Below, one piece after another: positions 28,035 through 37,000 of a DNA stretch of 41,936 nt. This DNA is from a virus. The stretch's first letter is position 1; each line of letters begins with the position of its first letter. Below the pieces are notes generated by a model. It was not told where the DNA came from and made no database searches. It saw only the letters and a list, made by a program, of their open reading frames with translations. A program made the position numbers and the translations under genes. The DNA is taken from IMG/VR virus record IMGVR_UViG_3300019776_000863, positions 1 through 41,936 of that record. One strand, given 5' to 3'.

Positions 28035-30650
28035 CTACAGCCTTTCGATGATGCGGAAAGCCCGCTCGTGGAAGGAGTAGTTCGAGCGGCTGAGCGCCGC
28101 TTCGTCGCCCGGCGAGGCCACAGCACCCCAAAGCGCGCGCTTGGCGAGCTCGGCGGCATCGAGCGAGCCGTCCGGGATCCAGAGCGTATCGCGCGCGGCG
28201 CCGAGCTTCAGGAGCAGCTCTCGATGGCTTCCGACCTCGGTGGATTTCACCGGCAGGGTGAAGGTGGCGGTCCTGGGATTCGCCACGGCAGGCACTGGAA
28301 ATTGCGCGCCCGTGTAGGGGTTCTGATCGCGTTGATCGAGGATGATCCGGCCTTCACGGAGGCCATAGGCCGGCGCGAATGCGGAGCGCCACATGGAGCC
28401 GACCAGGATGTTCCCGATATCGCAGCCGGAGACCGGCGCGCCCAAAACGTCGAGGCGAACATAGCGGGCGGTGACAGTTTGAGGCAGGACCTGGAAGAAA
28501 TTGCCGTTGCTTTCGTCCGAGGCCGACGCGGGCCCTTCTGCATAATAGACCCGAGCAGCGTCATCGAGGGTCGAGACGCCGCCGCCGTAGCTTGTCAGCG
28601 CCACCATCTGCCCATTCGTAAGACGGGAGCCGTAGAACGCCAGCCGGCGAACAAACAGCACAGTGTCGTCGGCCCTGATCGCCACGACCGACATCGGCCG
28701 CATCGGCTGCGAGGATGTCGCAGCCACGGAACCATTGACGACCGCCGCCGCTTCGGTCGGACCGCCCGCTATGGCAACGCGCTGCACCGCACCGGCGGAG
28801 AACGTGCCGCTAAACCCCAGCGCAGCGGGAACCCACTCGATGTTTCGATAGAAGTACCATTTATAGGTGCTGCCGGCGTGCGGATAGGATTGCGCGACGT
28901 GATCAGAGCTGATTCCGTTGTTCACCCAGACATAGGCGGTCGGAGACGCGGGATTGCCGGCGCCGTGGCGGGCCTCGAAAAAGAGCGTGTAGCTGCTGCT
29001 GGATGGTACCGAGCCGTAGATATAGTCCTGCATGCGGCTGGTCGCGCCAGGCGATCCCACGGGAGGCAGGATCGGCATGGTCGGAAACGACCCCTGCTCG
29101 ATCTGGGGGCAGGCGACGCGGACGGTCAGATCGACCGGGCCGTTGGCGAAGATGAACACCAGCTGCCCATTGGTGCGGGCTACGGTCGCTCCGCCGCTCA
29201 GGAGACGCGCTGCGGATGCGCGGCTGGCGGAGAGGCGCGCAACGGGAGATGCCAGAACGAACCCCGTATCGGTTTCCACGCCGACAAGAACACCCGCAGC
29301 CGTTGTTTCAGTGGTTCGCACATAGGTTGCGCCACCGGGCAAAGCACCTGCCACCCGTTTTACATAGAAACTGCTGCACCAAGTCTGCCCCGATGCGGCG
29401 ACGATTGCGGTGAAAGGCTCTACCAGCACGTTCATCGCACCCGCACCGCCCGCTGCCGTGCCGAACGCGCGCAGGTCGACATACGGCATGCCCGATTCGA
29501 TGCCGGTGCCCACGAGCTCGACCTCGACGCCGCCGAAGCCATTGGCGCCCCAGTTGGTCGGAGCAGTTCCCTTGTTGCCGGCAACCGCTCCGCCGCCAGA
29601 GGCATTTCGAATCTGGTTCCGCGTGCCCGCGGCTCCTGTGGTGTTTTCATAGGCCGTGACGCTGGCGGCCTGTTCCAATTGCGGGCCGCCGAGCCGGATC
29701 ACCGCGCTGATCGTGGCGTTGGTAGGAAAGAAAAGATAGACGGGCGATAGTGCCAGCTGTGTAGCGGCATTGGTAAATGTGCGCGTTGTGCTGGTACGCC
29801 GTAGCGTGCTGTCTGGCGCGAAAAACTCATAAGAAATATTGCTTAGCCAATTTCCAGAGCTATCAGCTTCAATAAGTCTTTGTGAGCAAGTTATGCCGTA
29901 TAGCGATCCTGATATTAGTTTGTAATAAGTTGATGCTGTCCAAATTTGGCCCTGGCTTGCGTTTACTGAAATTTCTGCATAGCAATAAAAAGCAGCGGGT
30001 TGTTCGTTAGTTGTGCCGTAAATCTGAATATCGACGTACGGAATGCCGACGTCGGTTCCTGTGCCAAGGATTTTCCAATCCACTGTATCGACGCTCGATC
30101 CCAAATACCAATTGGTCGGCGCGTCGCCTCTCAGCTTTACGACAGCACCTTCCGCGCGTGGGTTGCGGACGCTGTTCGTCCGCGCGGGCTCGGCGAGGAT
30201 GCCCTCGCACGCCAGCGTTGTAGGATCATAGGTCTCCCGGATCGCGTTCGGCGCCGCGGCAACAAGCGATCCGGTCACGTCCCAGATGGTGGCGTTGCCA
30301 GACCCGGTTTCGCCGGTCCGGCCGCTTGTCAGCCCCGGTGGCAGCGCGCCAGGACCGTCGATAGGGTGAAACACCATCGCAGCGACCGGCTCGATCACCG
30401 CTTCCTTGGCGCCGACCCGCCACGCAACCGTCTCGTTGCGCAAGGTCGAGGACAGCACGCCGAGCACGTCGATCGCGCGGGGCTGCCCGAGGTCCAGAAT
30501 GAGCGCGCCATACGACGCCGGCAGACGGGTGCGCACACGCGGCTGCGGGTCCAGCAGGTTCGACAGCGGCATGCCGTTCGGTGGCGTCGGAATGCTGTTT
30601 ATCGTCGCGCCCTGGCGCACCCATTCGTCGATCAGGAAGCCGCCCGGCAT
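28035..30650 (-). CDS. Large fibre/tail-tip protein with duplicated carbohydrate-binding-like domain
   Basis: The protein has 871 residues from ATG 30650, which shares one base with the upstream stop. The N-terminal 150 residues form an attachment region (VDVLGVLSSTLRNETVAW). Two homologous modules follow at about 161-335 and 348-526: both start R-N-x-(R/S)-x-x-G-A-V and share APTNW, VGTG/LGTG, PYVD and C-terminal G-(G/C)-PQ(L/I)EQ. A concanavalin-like domain follows (about 540-700), then a C-terminal RYVRLDVLGAP...RRLAFYGS region. The DNA of module 1 (29750-30120) is much more A/T-rich in codon choice than that of module 2. It is probably a host-recognition fibre. Confidence 0.72.
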   Translation of the reverse strand: MPGGFLIDEWVRQGATINSIPTPPNGMPLSNLLDPQPRVRTRLPASYGALILDLGQPRAIDVLGVLSSTLRNETVAWRVGAKEAVIEPVAAMVFHPIDGPGALPPGLTSGRTGETGSGNATIWDVTGSLVAAAPNAIRETYDPTTLACEGILAEPARTNSVRNPRAEGAVVKLRGDAPTNWYLGSSVDTVDWKILGTGTDVGIPYVDIQIYGTTNEQPAAFYCYAEISVNASQGQIWTASTYYKLISGSLYGITCSQRLIEADSSGNWLSNISYEFFAPDSTLRRTSTTRTFTNAATQLALSPVYLFFPTNATISAVIRLGGPQLEQAASVTAYENTTGAAGTRNQIRNASGGGAVAGNKGTAPTNWGANGFGGVEVELVGTGIESGMPYVDLRAFGTAAGGAGAMNVLVEPFTAIVAASGQTWCSSFYVKRVAGALPGGATYVRTTETTAAGVLVGVETDTGFVLASPVARLSASRASAARLLSGGATVARTNGQLVFIFANGPVDLTVRVACPQIEQGSFPTMPILPPVGSPGATSRMQDYIYGSVPSSSSYTLFFEARHGAGNPASPTAYVWVNNGISSDHVAQSYPHAGSTYKWYFYRNIEWVPAALGFSGTFSAGAVQRVAIAGGPTEAAAVVNGSVAATSSQPMRPMSVVAIRADDTVLFVRRLAFYGSRLTNGQMVALTSYGGGVSTLDDAARVYYAEGPASASDESNGNFFQVLPQTVTARYVRLDVLGAPVSGCDIGNILVGSMWRSAFAPAYGLREGRIILDQRDQNPYTGAQFPVPAVANPRTATFTLPVKSTEVGSHRELLLKLGAARDTLWIPDGSLDAAELAKRALWGAVASPGDEAALSRSNYSFHERAFRIIERL

Positions 30651-32212
30651 CAGGTCCACCCCACCAGCGTGATTTCGATGCGGCGCTTGTTCAGCGTCTC
30701 GCGCCAGCCGGCGACGAAGCCGAAAAGCCCGTTTTCCAGGCCATAGGCCGGGTATGTCACCCGCCCGAGCATGCCGACCTCTACCTGCCCGAGCAGGCGA
30801 TCGGTGACGAAGGTGACGACCTGCGGCCCGCGCTGCAGCCAGTCCCGCCACCGCTCTGCCCGGGCAAGCGCATCCGCCTCGGCGGCATAGAGACCCTGGA
30901 AACTCAGGGTGCGCTGCAAAGCGACGCGGGTGGTGATGGTGGAGCTGGTCGCCGCGGCGACGGAGGCGCCGCCAGCCAGCAATTGCCGGTCGGCCGTGGT
31001 GACGGACCCGGCGAGGTTCGATAGCGGGAACCAGTTGCGGCGCCATTGCACCTCGATGGCGCGCGGGGTCGGGTTGAGCGTTGCCGGCAGGACGCCCGGG
31101 GCCAGGTCCAGGATCACGGCCGCCGGGATCTCGAACTGCGGCGCGGTATCCAGCGGAATGGGATCGCAGAGGCGCAGCCGGCCCTGGCGATCACCGCTGA
31201 GAATCGCACCGCAGCTGGCCAGCATGGCCTCAGCGGCAGCTTGCACGCTTGTCGGGGTGGCGTCCTGGTAGAAGCCGATGGCGCCGGGCAGATCGGCATC
31301 AGCAATCGACCAGGCGGAGGCGTCGAACTCCGCCGAGAGGAAGCCGCCGCCGAGCGTTTCGAGCATCCGCCGCAAGACGGTCGCGGTCGAGGAAACATAG
31401 CCGCCGACATTGTCGCCTTGGACATCGGCGGTCACATCGCCGTCTGGCGATGCGCCGAGCTGGAAGCAGCCGGAGCCTGGGAAGTCTCGGGCCTGCCCCA
31501 CGCCGGGCGCGCCGGTCACCAGGGTCTGCGCCACGCCGCGGATGCGAATCGCGGTATGCGCCTGGATTGCCCGCCAGTGGGTGGCATAAGTGGGCAGCGA
31601 TCCGGCGCCGAGGTTATGCAGGCCGAGATAGACCGGTTGCACGTTGAACAGCGCGCCCAGCGCCACCGGCTTCGGCCGGCCTTTCAGATCGCTCTGCCCT
31701 TCCAGCCCGCCGGTACCGGCAAAGAGGTTCGGCTGCAGGAGCGTATTCAGCCGATCGGTGGCGTCCGAGACCGCGATCCGCGCGCGCATCTTGGGCGCGC
31801 GCTCGATCGCCGTGACGGTGCCGGCGAAAACCTTGCTGGTGCCAGAATGAGCGGTGCCGACATCGGTCGCCCGGGGATCAAGCACCTCGGCGGTTCGGAT
31901 GGTGATGGCGCGGCCATTGGCCAGATCATACCGGGCGAGGTCGGCCGAAAAGCCGTCCGCGTCAGCCAGGTCGATGGCGGCGACGGTCAGGGCGGTGCGG
32001 CCACCCAGCCCCAGCGCGTCGATTGCGGACTGGGAGAGCTCCACATCACCCAGGATGCGCGGCGACCAGGTGGCCACGTCTGCGCTGCCCACCGGCACGC
32101 TGGAATAGCCGGCCGAGGCCAGCCGCAGCAGCGCGATATTCTGCGGCGCGCGCAGCGCCGGCGGGAGGACTGCCGGCGCCTGGGTCGCAAGCGCGGCAAA
32201 GGCACCATTCAT
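30650..32212 (-). CDS. Minor tail protein / tail hub
   Basis: The protein has 520 residues. The core pattern LGDVELSQSAIDALGLGGRTALTVAAIDL, then RAITIRTAEV, KVFAGTVTAIE, ISDATDRLNTLLQPNLFAGT and KGRPKPVALGALFNV, is that of tail-tip hub proteins of alphaproteobacterial phages and gene transfer agents. A central Gly/Ser-rich section and a C-terminal WLQRGPQVVTFVTDR and LGRVTYPAYGL are present. It is placed after the collar/fibre genes and before the big fibre gene in the late operon. The family is inferred from the pattern and synteny; enzymatic activity is not visible. Confidence 0.65.
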   Translation of the reverse strand: MNGAFAALATQAPAVLPPALRAPQNIALLRLASAGYSSVPVGSADVATWSPRILGDVELSQSAIDALGLGGRTALTVAAIDLADADGFSADLARYDLANGRAITIRTAEVLDPRATDVGTAHSGTSKVFAGTVTAIERAPKMRARIAVSDATDRLNTLLQPNLFAGTGGLEGQSDLKGRPKPVALGALFNVQPVYLGLHNLGAGSLPTYATHWRAIQAHTAIRIRGVAQTLVTGAPGVGQARDFPGSGCFQLGASPDGDVTADVQGDNVGGYVSSTATVLRRMLETLGGGFLSAEFDASAWSIADADLPGAIGFYQDATPTSVQAAAEAMLASCGAILSGDRQGRLRLCDPIPLDTAPQFEIPAAVILDLAPGVLPATLNPTPRAIEVQWRRNWFPLSNLAGSVTTADRQLLAGGASVAAATSSTITTRVALQRTLSFQGLYAAEADALARAERWRDWLQRGPQVVTFVTDRLLGQVEVGMLGRVTYPAYGLENGLFGFVAGWRETLNKRRIEITLVGWT

Positions 32213-32214
32213 GC

Positions 32215-32298
32215 TCAGCCTCCGAGAGACCGGACTTCGAGCTCAATCAGAATGACGACCGCGCGCGGCTCGCTGCCGAGGGTCAGGGTCGGCCTCAC
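32215..32298 (-). CDS. Short coupled ORF
   Basis: The ORF encodes 27 residues (MRPTLTLGSEPRAVVILIEL, then EVRSLGG) from a GTG at 32298 that overlaps the stop of the upstream gene (GTGA). It ends 2 nt before the ATG of the next gene. Coupling on both sides supports translation. It is hydrophobic in the middle. I do not recognise it; it could be a real small tail-associated peptide or just a coupling device. Confidence 0.4.
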   Translation of the reverse strand: MRPTLTLGSEPRAVVILIELEVRSLGG

Positions 32299-32849
32299 GC
32301 CAGGACCTCATCCGGCGGCAGCCCGAGGCCGGCCAGGAACGCGCGCACTGTTTCATCGGTGACCGCAATCTCCTGGGCTGCCAGCCAGCGTTCGCGGAGG
32401 ACCAGCTCCGCATCGGACAGGCTCTCGACCGGCTCGCCGATCTTGAGCGCAGCCATCGCCGCCCGGAGTTTGCCGGCGACCGTCAGGCGGTCGACCAGCA
32501 GGAGCTTGGATATCGTGCGAGGACCGGCGGGCTCCGGCGATGGTGGTGGTACCCCCTCAACCGGCTCCGGCGCCGCTGGCGGCTCGATGATGACGAAGGC
32601 GCCGCCGTTCCGCGCCACCACCTCGATCAGCGGGTCTTCGACCGGGGCCGGGATGCCGGTTGTGCGGGAAAACGCATCGAGGGTCGCAATGAAGCTGGCC
32701 ACGCGGGCCTCGAACTCTCCCTCGAAGGTCTCGTAGACCCGCCGCAGTATCGGGAAGGGCGGCCCGGGCGGGGGCGGCGGCTGGGCGATGATCTGCTCAG
32801 GCGGCGGCAGCGTTGGCGCGGGCCCGAGAAAGGGGGCGGTCTGGGTCAT
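32295..32849 (-). CDS. Proline-rich tail-associated protein
   Basis: The protein has 184 residues. A Pro-rich N-terminus (LGPAPTLPPPEQIIAQPPPP) precedes a helical region (ILRRVYETFEGEFEARVASF) and a second Pro-rich linker (APEPVEGVPPPSPEPAG). A C-terminal helical domain follows (LLLVDRLTVAGKLRAAMAAL, ELVLRERWLAAQEIAVTDET). The C-terminal part resembles a fibre-associated or chaperone-like domain, but no family is certain. It lies between the collar-domain protein and the short coupled ORF with 1-4 nt gaps or overlaps. Confidence 0.55.
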   Translation of the reverse strand: MTQTAPFLGPAPTLPPPEQIIAQPPPPPGPPFPILRRVYETFEGEFEARVASFIATLDAFSRTTGIPAPVEDPLIEVVARNGGAFVIIEPPAAPEPVEGVPPPSPEPAGPRTISKLLLVDRLTVAGKLRAAMAALKIGEPVESLSDAELVLRERWLAAQEIAVTDETVRAFLAGLGLPPDEVLA

Positions 32850-32850
32850 A

Positions 32851-34071
32851 TCAGGCTCCCGCGAAGAGGGCGGCGTTCATCACGATGCCGGGCGGCACGT
32901 TGCCGCTGCCGCCGGCGAAGGCGTTCTGGATCGACACATTGGCGCCGCTGCCATAGAGGCTGATGTTCGAGCCGGACGGATAGATGCCGATTCCGGTGCC
33001 GCTGCCTCCGGTGCCGCCGGAACCGTACTCGGCGACAATAGGCTCAAGTCCGCCATGCCCCTGGCCGCCGCCGCTCAGTGGAAGCGAGTGCGAGTGGCCA
33101 GGGTCCGAGACTCCGTGGCCGTGGCCCGGGTCGTTGACGCCATGGTTATGGCCGGCATCGTTCACGCCATGATTGTGCACCTGGGGCCGCTGATCACCGC
33201 CAGCGGCGCCCAGCACCGCGCCGTCGATCCCGCTTACAGCCGAGGTCAGACGCGCCGCAGCGGTAACGCCGCCCAGGTTGTCGAGGAAAAAGATCGCTCG
33301 GCCACGGCAGTCCGGGACCGCGAATGTGCTGGTGCCGTCACCGGCGCCATAGGTTGTGCCGATGGCGGTGAAGAGGGCCGAGTAGGCCGCGCGCCCGACC
33401 AGCTGACCGTTTGGCACCAAGCAGAGAGGCGGCAGGGTCGGGGTGGCGAGGGCGAAGATTTCGCCGATGTTCCGCCCGAAGCTCGCCGGCGCCGATACAA
33501 GGGCCGTCCAGCCCGTGGGCAGGGCAAAGATTTCAGCCGAGAAGCCGGCATTGATCGCCAGAGTTCCGACGCCATTGATCGTCTCGCTGCCGCTCGGGTC
33601 CAGCACCAGTGTCGCCGTGCCGGAGTTCCTGAAGAGCAGCGAGGCGCCAGGCACAACCGCCGAAATGCTGGGGAGGTTGAAGGTGGCCAGGGCCGAGCCG
33701 GTGAAGACCACCAGGTTGCCCATATCGGCCGAGGTGGCGCTGGCGGTGGCGTTGATCGCCATCACCTCGCGGCCGGACGGCTCGATCCAGGAAAATACGT
33801 CCTTGGTTCCCGCCGGCAGCGTTACCAGGGCGCCGCCGTTGCTGCTGGCATAGACCGTGTTGCGGGCCAGGGTGCCAGGCGAGCCACCATCGAAGGTGCC
33901 GAGAAACATCTCGAACCCCGTTGCCCAGGACAGGCAAAACAGACCCGTGCGGGCCGTGGTGCCGTAGGCATCCCGGAATGAGCGAGCCCAGGCCGGGGCC
34001 GCATTCAATACCAGAGTGCCGACGCCGGCCGTTTCCGTCGTCTGCGCCGCGCGCCAGGGGGCAAAGGGCAT
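32851..34071 (-). CDS. Tail fibre with phage collar domain and HxH repeats
   Basis: The protein has 406 residues. The N-terminus (MPFAPWRAAQTTETAGVGTL) is a shared attachment start. The middle is beta-rich. The C-terminal half carries the tail-collar signature PPLCLVPNGQLVGRAAYSAL, followed by GGDQRPQVHNHGVNDAGHNH and similar units. Four His-x-His motifs occur at about 10-residue spacing, like the metal-binding sites of trimeric phage fibres. The C-terminus is Gly/Ser-rich and ends in a glycine-rich tip, as in receptor-binding fibres. It lies directly after the tape measure gene. Confidence 0.8.
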   Translation of the reverse strand: MPFAPWRAAQTTETAGVGTLVLNAAPAWARSFRDAYGTTARTGLFCLSWATGFEMFLGTFDGGSPGTLARNTVYASSNGGALVTLPAGTKDVFSWIEPSGREVMAINATASATSADMGNLVVFTGSALATFNLPSISAVVPGASLLFRNSGTATLVLDPSGSETINGVGTLAINAGFSAEIFALPTGWTALVSAPASFGRNIGEIFALATPTLPPLCLVPNGQLVGRAAYSALFTAIGTTYGAGDGTSTFAVPDCRGRAIFFLDNLGGVTAAARLTSAVSGIDGAVLGAAGGDQRPQVHNHGVNDAGHNHGVNDPGHGHGVSDPGHSHSLPLSGGGQGHGGLEPIVAEYGSGGTGGSGTGIGIYPSGSNISLYGSGANVSIQNAFAGGSGNVPPGIVMNAALFAGA

Positions 34072-34081
34072 GCTGGGTCCT

Positions 34082-37000
34082 CTAAACGACGCGACGGAGC
34101 AGGGCTTCGTTCTGCGCCGTCAGCTTGCGGAGCTCGTTCACCACGGCTTGCAGGGACATGGCGTTCGCATTGCCGGTCGCCAGGATGGCGGTCTCGATCC
34201 GATCCGTGCCGTTCGCCTGCGATTCGAGCAGCGCGCCCAGATTGGCCGGGTCAGACCCCGGGGCGACGGTGCGGAGCGTGCTCGCCACATCCGCGACGAT
34301 GCTGGCATAGCGTTCGGATGTGCCGAGGTAGTCCCGGGCCACCGGAAGCACGCTCTGCGACAGCCGGACGAAGTCCGACAGGTTTTCCTGATTCGGATCG
34401 CCGAGCACGGCCTGGCGCGCGGCATTGAGGGCGGAGACCCCGGAGAAGTAGCGCGTCTCAGGCGCCAGCCCGCCCAGGCCACCGATTGTCAGATCCTCGA
34501 ACAGCCCCCGGGCCGTTTGCAGCCGCTGCTTTTCGGCCGCGGCTTGCTGGGCGAGCAGCTGCGCCCGCTGATCGGCCGCTGCCTTTTCGGCCGCCGTGGC
34601 CTGATCGGCGAAGTCCTTCACGATCTTCAGCCGCTCCGCCGCCAGGGTCTGTTCGAGCGTGGCAAGCCGATCGGCGGCATCCTTCGTGCCCTCGAGGCCA
34701 AGGTCGAAGAACTGCTGGACGAGCGAGCGCCGCTCCTCGGCCGCCGTGGCGTCGAAGGCGATCAGGGTCGCGCCCTGATCATTGCCCGCGGCGCGAGCCT
34801 GTCGGGCGGCAAGGTTGCTGTCGATGGAGGACAGGCGGGCATTCCGCTCATCCATCAGCCGCGCCAGCCGGGCATCGCGTTGCGTCACCAGGTCCGCCTC
34901 GCTGACGCCCAGCTCGCGCGCCTTGGCGATGGCCTGATCGTAGGTCCCGTTGAGGTCGTCGATGCTCTTCTTGAAGCTGCTGACACGGTCCGTCTGCGTC
35001 AGCTTCTCGAAGACCGAGCGGACCCAGTCCACCGCGTCGAAGGCGGCCTGCGGCCCGCGCCCGGCCGCGCCGGCCACCGCCTGCTGGATGGCTGCGGAGC
35101 CGCCGGGCGCCGAGACCGAAATTCCGGCGAGGTTGATCTCGCTCGGGTTCGAGCTGGCGGCGCCGAAGCCGACGACGCCGCCGGCCGTATTGAGCAGCAA
35201 GCCCCGCTGCGCGGCGCCGGCATTGATGGCATCGAGCTGGCCCTGGACAGCGGCGATGCTGCCCGCGGCATCCCAGCGGTTGCCACCGGAGCCGGTGATG
35301 ATGAGCTGCCCATTCGGCCCGATGCCGTAGCCCACGTCGCCGCCGGATCGGGACGCCATGCCCTTCTTGGTCGGCCCGAACATGGCACCGCCGGCGCCGC
35401 CAAGCGCCCCGCCGATGGCGCCGCCGATGAGCATGCCCACCGGCCCGCCGATTGCACCGATGGCCGTACCGATCAGAGCACCGGCGCCCGCACCAATGGT
35501 GCCGCCGGGGCCCACCGTGCCGCGCGAGCGGCCGACCAGGGAGGAGGTGAGCATGCCGGCGCCAAAGCCGACGCCGACGCCACCCAGGGCGCCGCCGACC
35601 GTGCCGAGGGAGAAGAGGCCGGTGCCAGCCGAAGCCGCCGTAGGCATGGCGGGCAGCGACGCCATGGCCGCTTCCGTGCTCAGGCCCGCAATGCTCGGCG
35701 CTGCCGTGCCGCTGGACAGGATGCCCAGGCTTTGCAGCAGCCCGCCGGTGCCGGTGATGCTGCTGCCGATGCCGCCCAGCCCCAGCGCCTCGCCAGCGGA
35801 GCCCAGCAGGCCGAAGCGCGAAGACATGCCGCCGGCAAGGGTCGCTACACTCGTCAGCGCGCCCATGGGCGATGCCCCTGCGGCAGGCTGCGGCGTGATT
35901 GCGGGCAGCGGAATAGGGGCAATCGGTGTCTCGGTCACCGCTGGCTGCGGGCGCCCGCCAATGGCCGAGATGAAGGCATTATTGATCGTCGTCTGCTTGG
36001 CGTAATAGTCGGGATCGGCGGGATCAAGCGCCCGCACCGCCGCCGCCGCGAGCCGCTGCGCTTGGACTGCGCTGGCCCCGGGCGGAATATCCACCAGGTT
36101 CATCGTCGAGTAGTCGATGCTGACATTACCGGCCGGCTCGGCCGCCGCAGGAGCAGCAATGGCTGCGGCGGCGGTCATGGCGGCCGTACCGGTAGCGCCG
36201 CTGCCGCCCCCAAACAGATCGGCCACGGTGCCCTGATTGCTGCCCGTCAACCAGTTTCCAAGCGGCCGGACCACGGCGATCCGCAGGACGTAGGCAAGCA
36301 CCTGAGAGAGGATGCCCTTCGCCACGTTGCCGAAATTCACGGCCGCGCCCTTGCCTTCGACGAAGGCTTGCGTGATGGCCTGGCCAATGCGGTCGAAGAC
36401 CTGCTCTGCCATGCTGGACAGCTCCTGCATGACGCTTTTCTGCCGCTGCAGCGCGGCCGTCTCGTCCGCAATCGCGCCGGCATTGGCGATGCGCCGGGCC
36501 GCCGTATCGGTCAGCAGGGCGGCTTCATCGCCCTTCGCCTCAGCGACGATCTTCTGACGTTCGCGGAGCATGGCGAGCTCCCGCGTGCGAGCCTGTTCCC
36601 CCTGGCTGACCAGAGAGGCTTCGGCGCGCAGCAGGTCCAACTGCTCCTTTTGCCCCCGTTCCGCCGCCCGGGACGCCGCCGCCTGGGTGGCCTGCGCCAA
36701 TTCGAGGTAGCGATCGGTGAGCTGCTTGACGACGCCTTCATAGGTGGCGTCGTCGCGGGTCACGAGCTTCAGCGCATCGCTGCGCGCCCGCGCTTCTGCG
36801 GTGGCGCGGGCCACGGCATCGCCGCCAAGGTCATAGGCCGCGGCAAGGCGGCGCTGCGCTTCGATATCGTCCTGGTTCTGCTGGTGCAGCTGCTTGGCCT
36901 CGCCGATCAGCTTCTGGGTCACCAGCCGGCGGGCTTCCGCCTGCTCCGCCGCGCTGGCATGGACCTTTTCCAGCGCCATTTCGGCCTGGGCATAGTCCCG

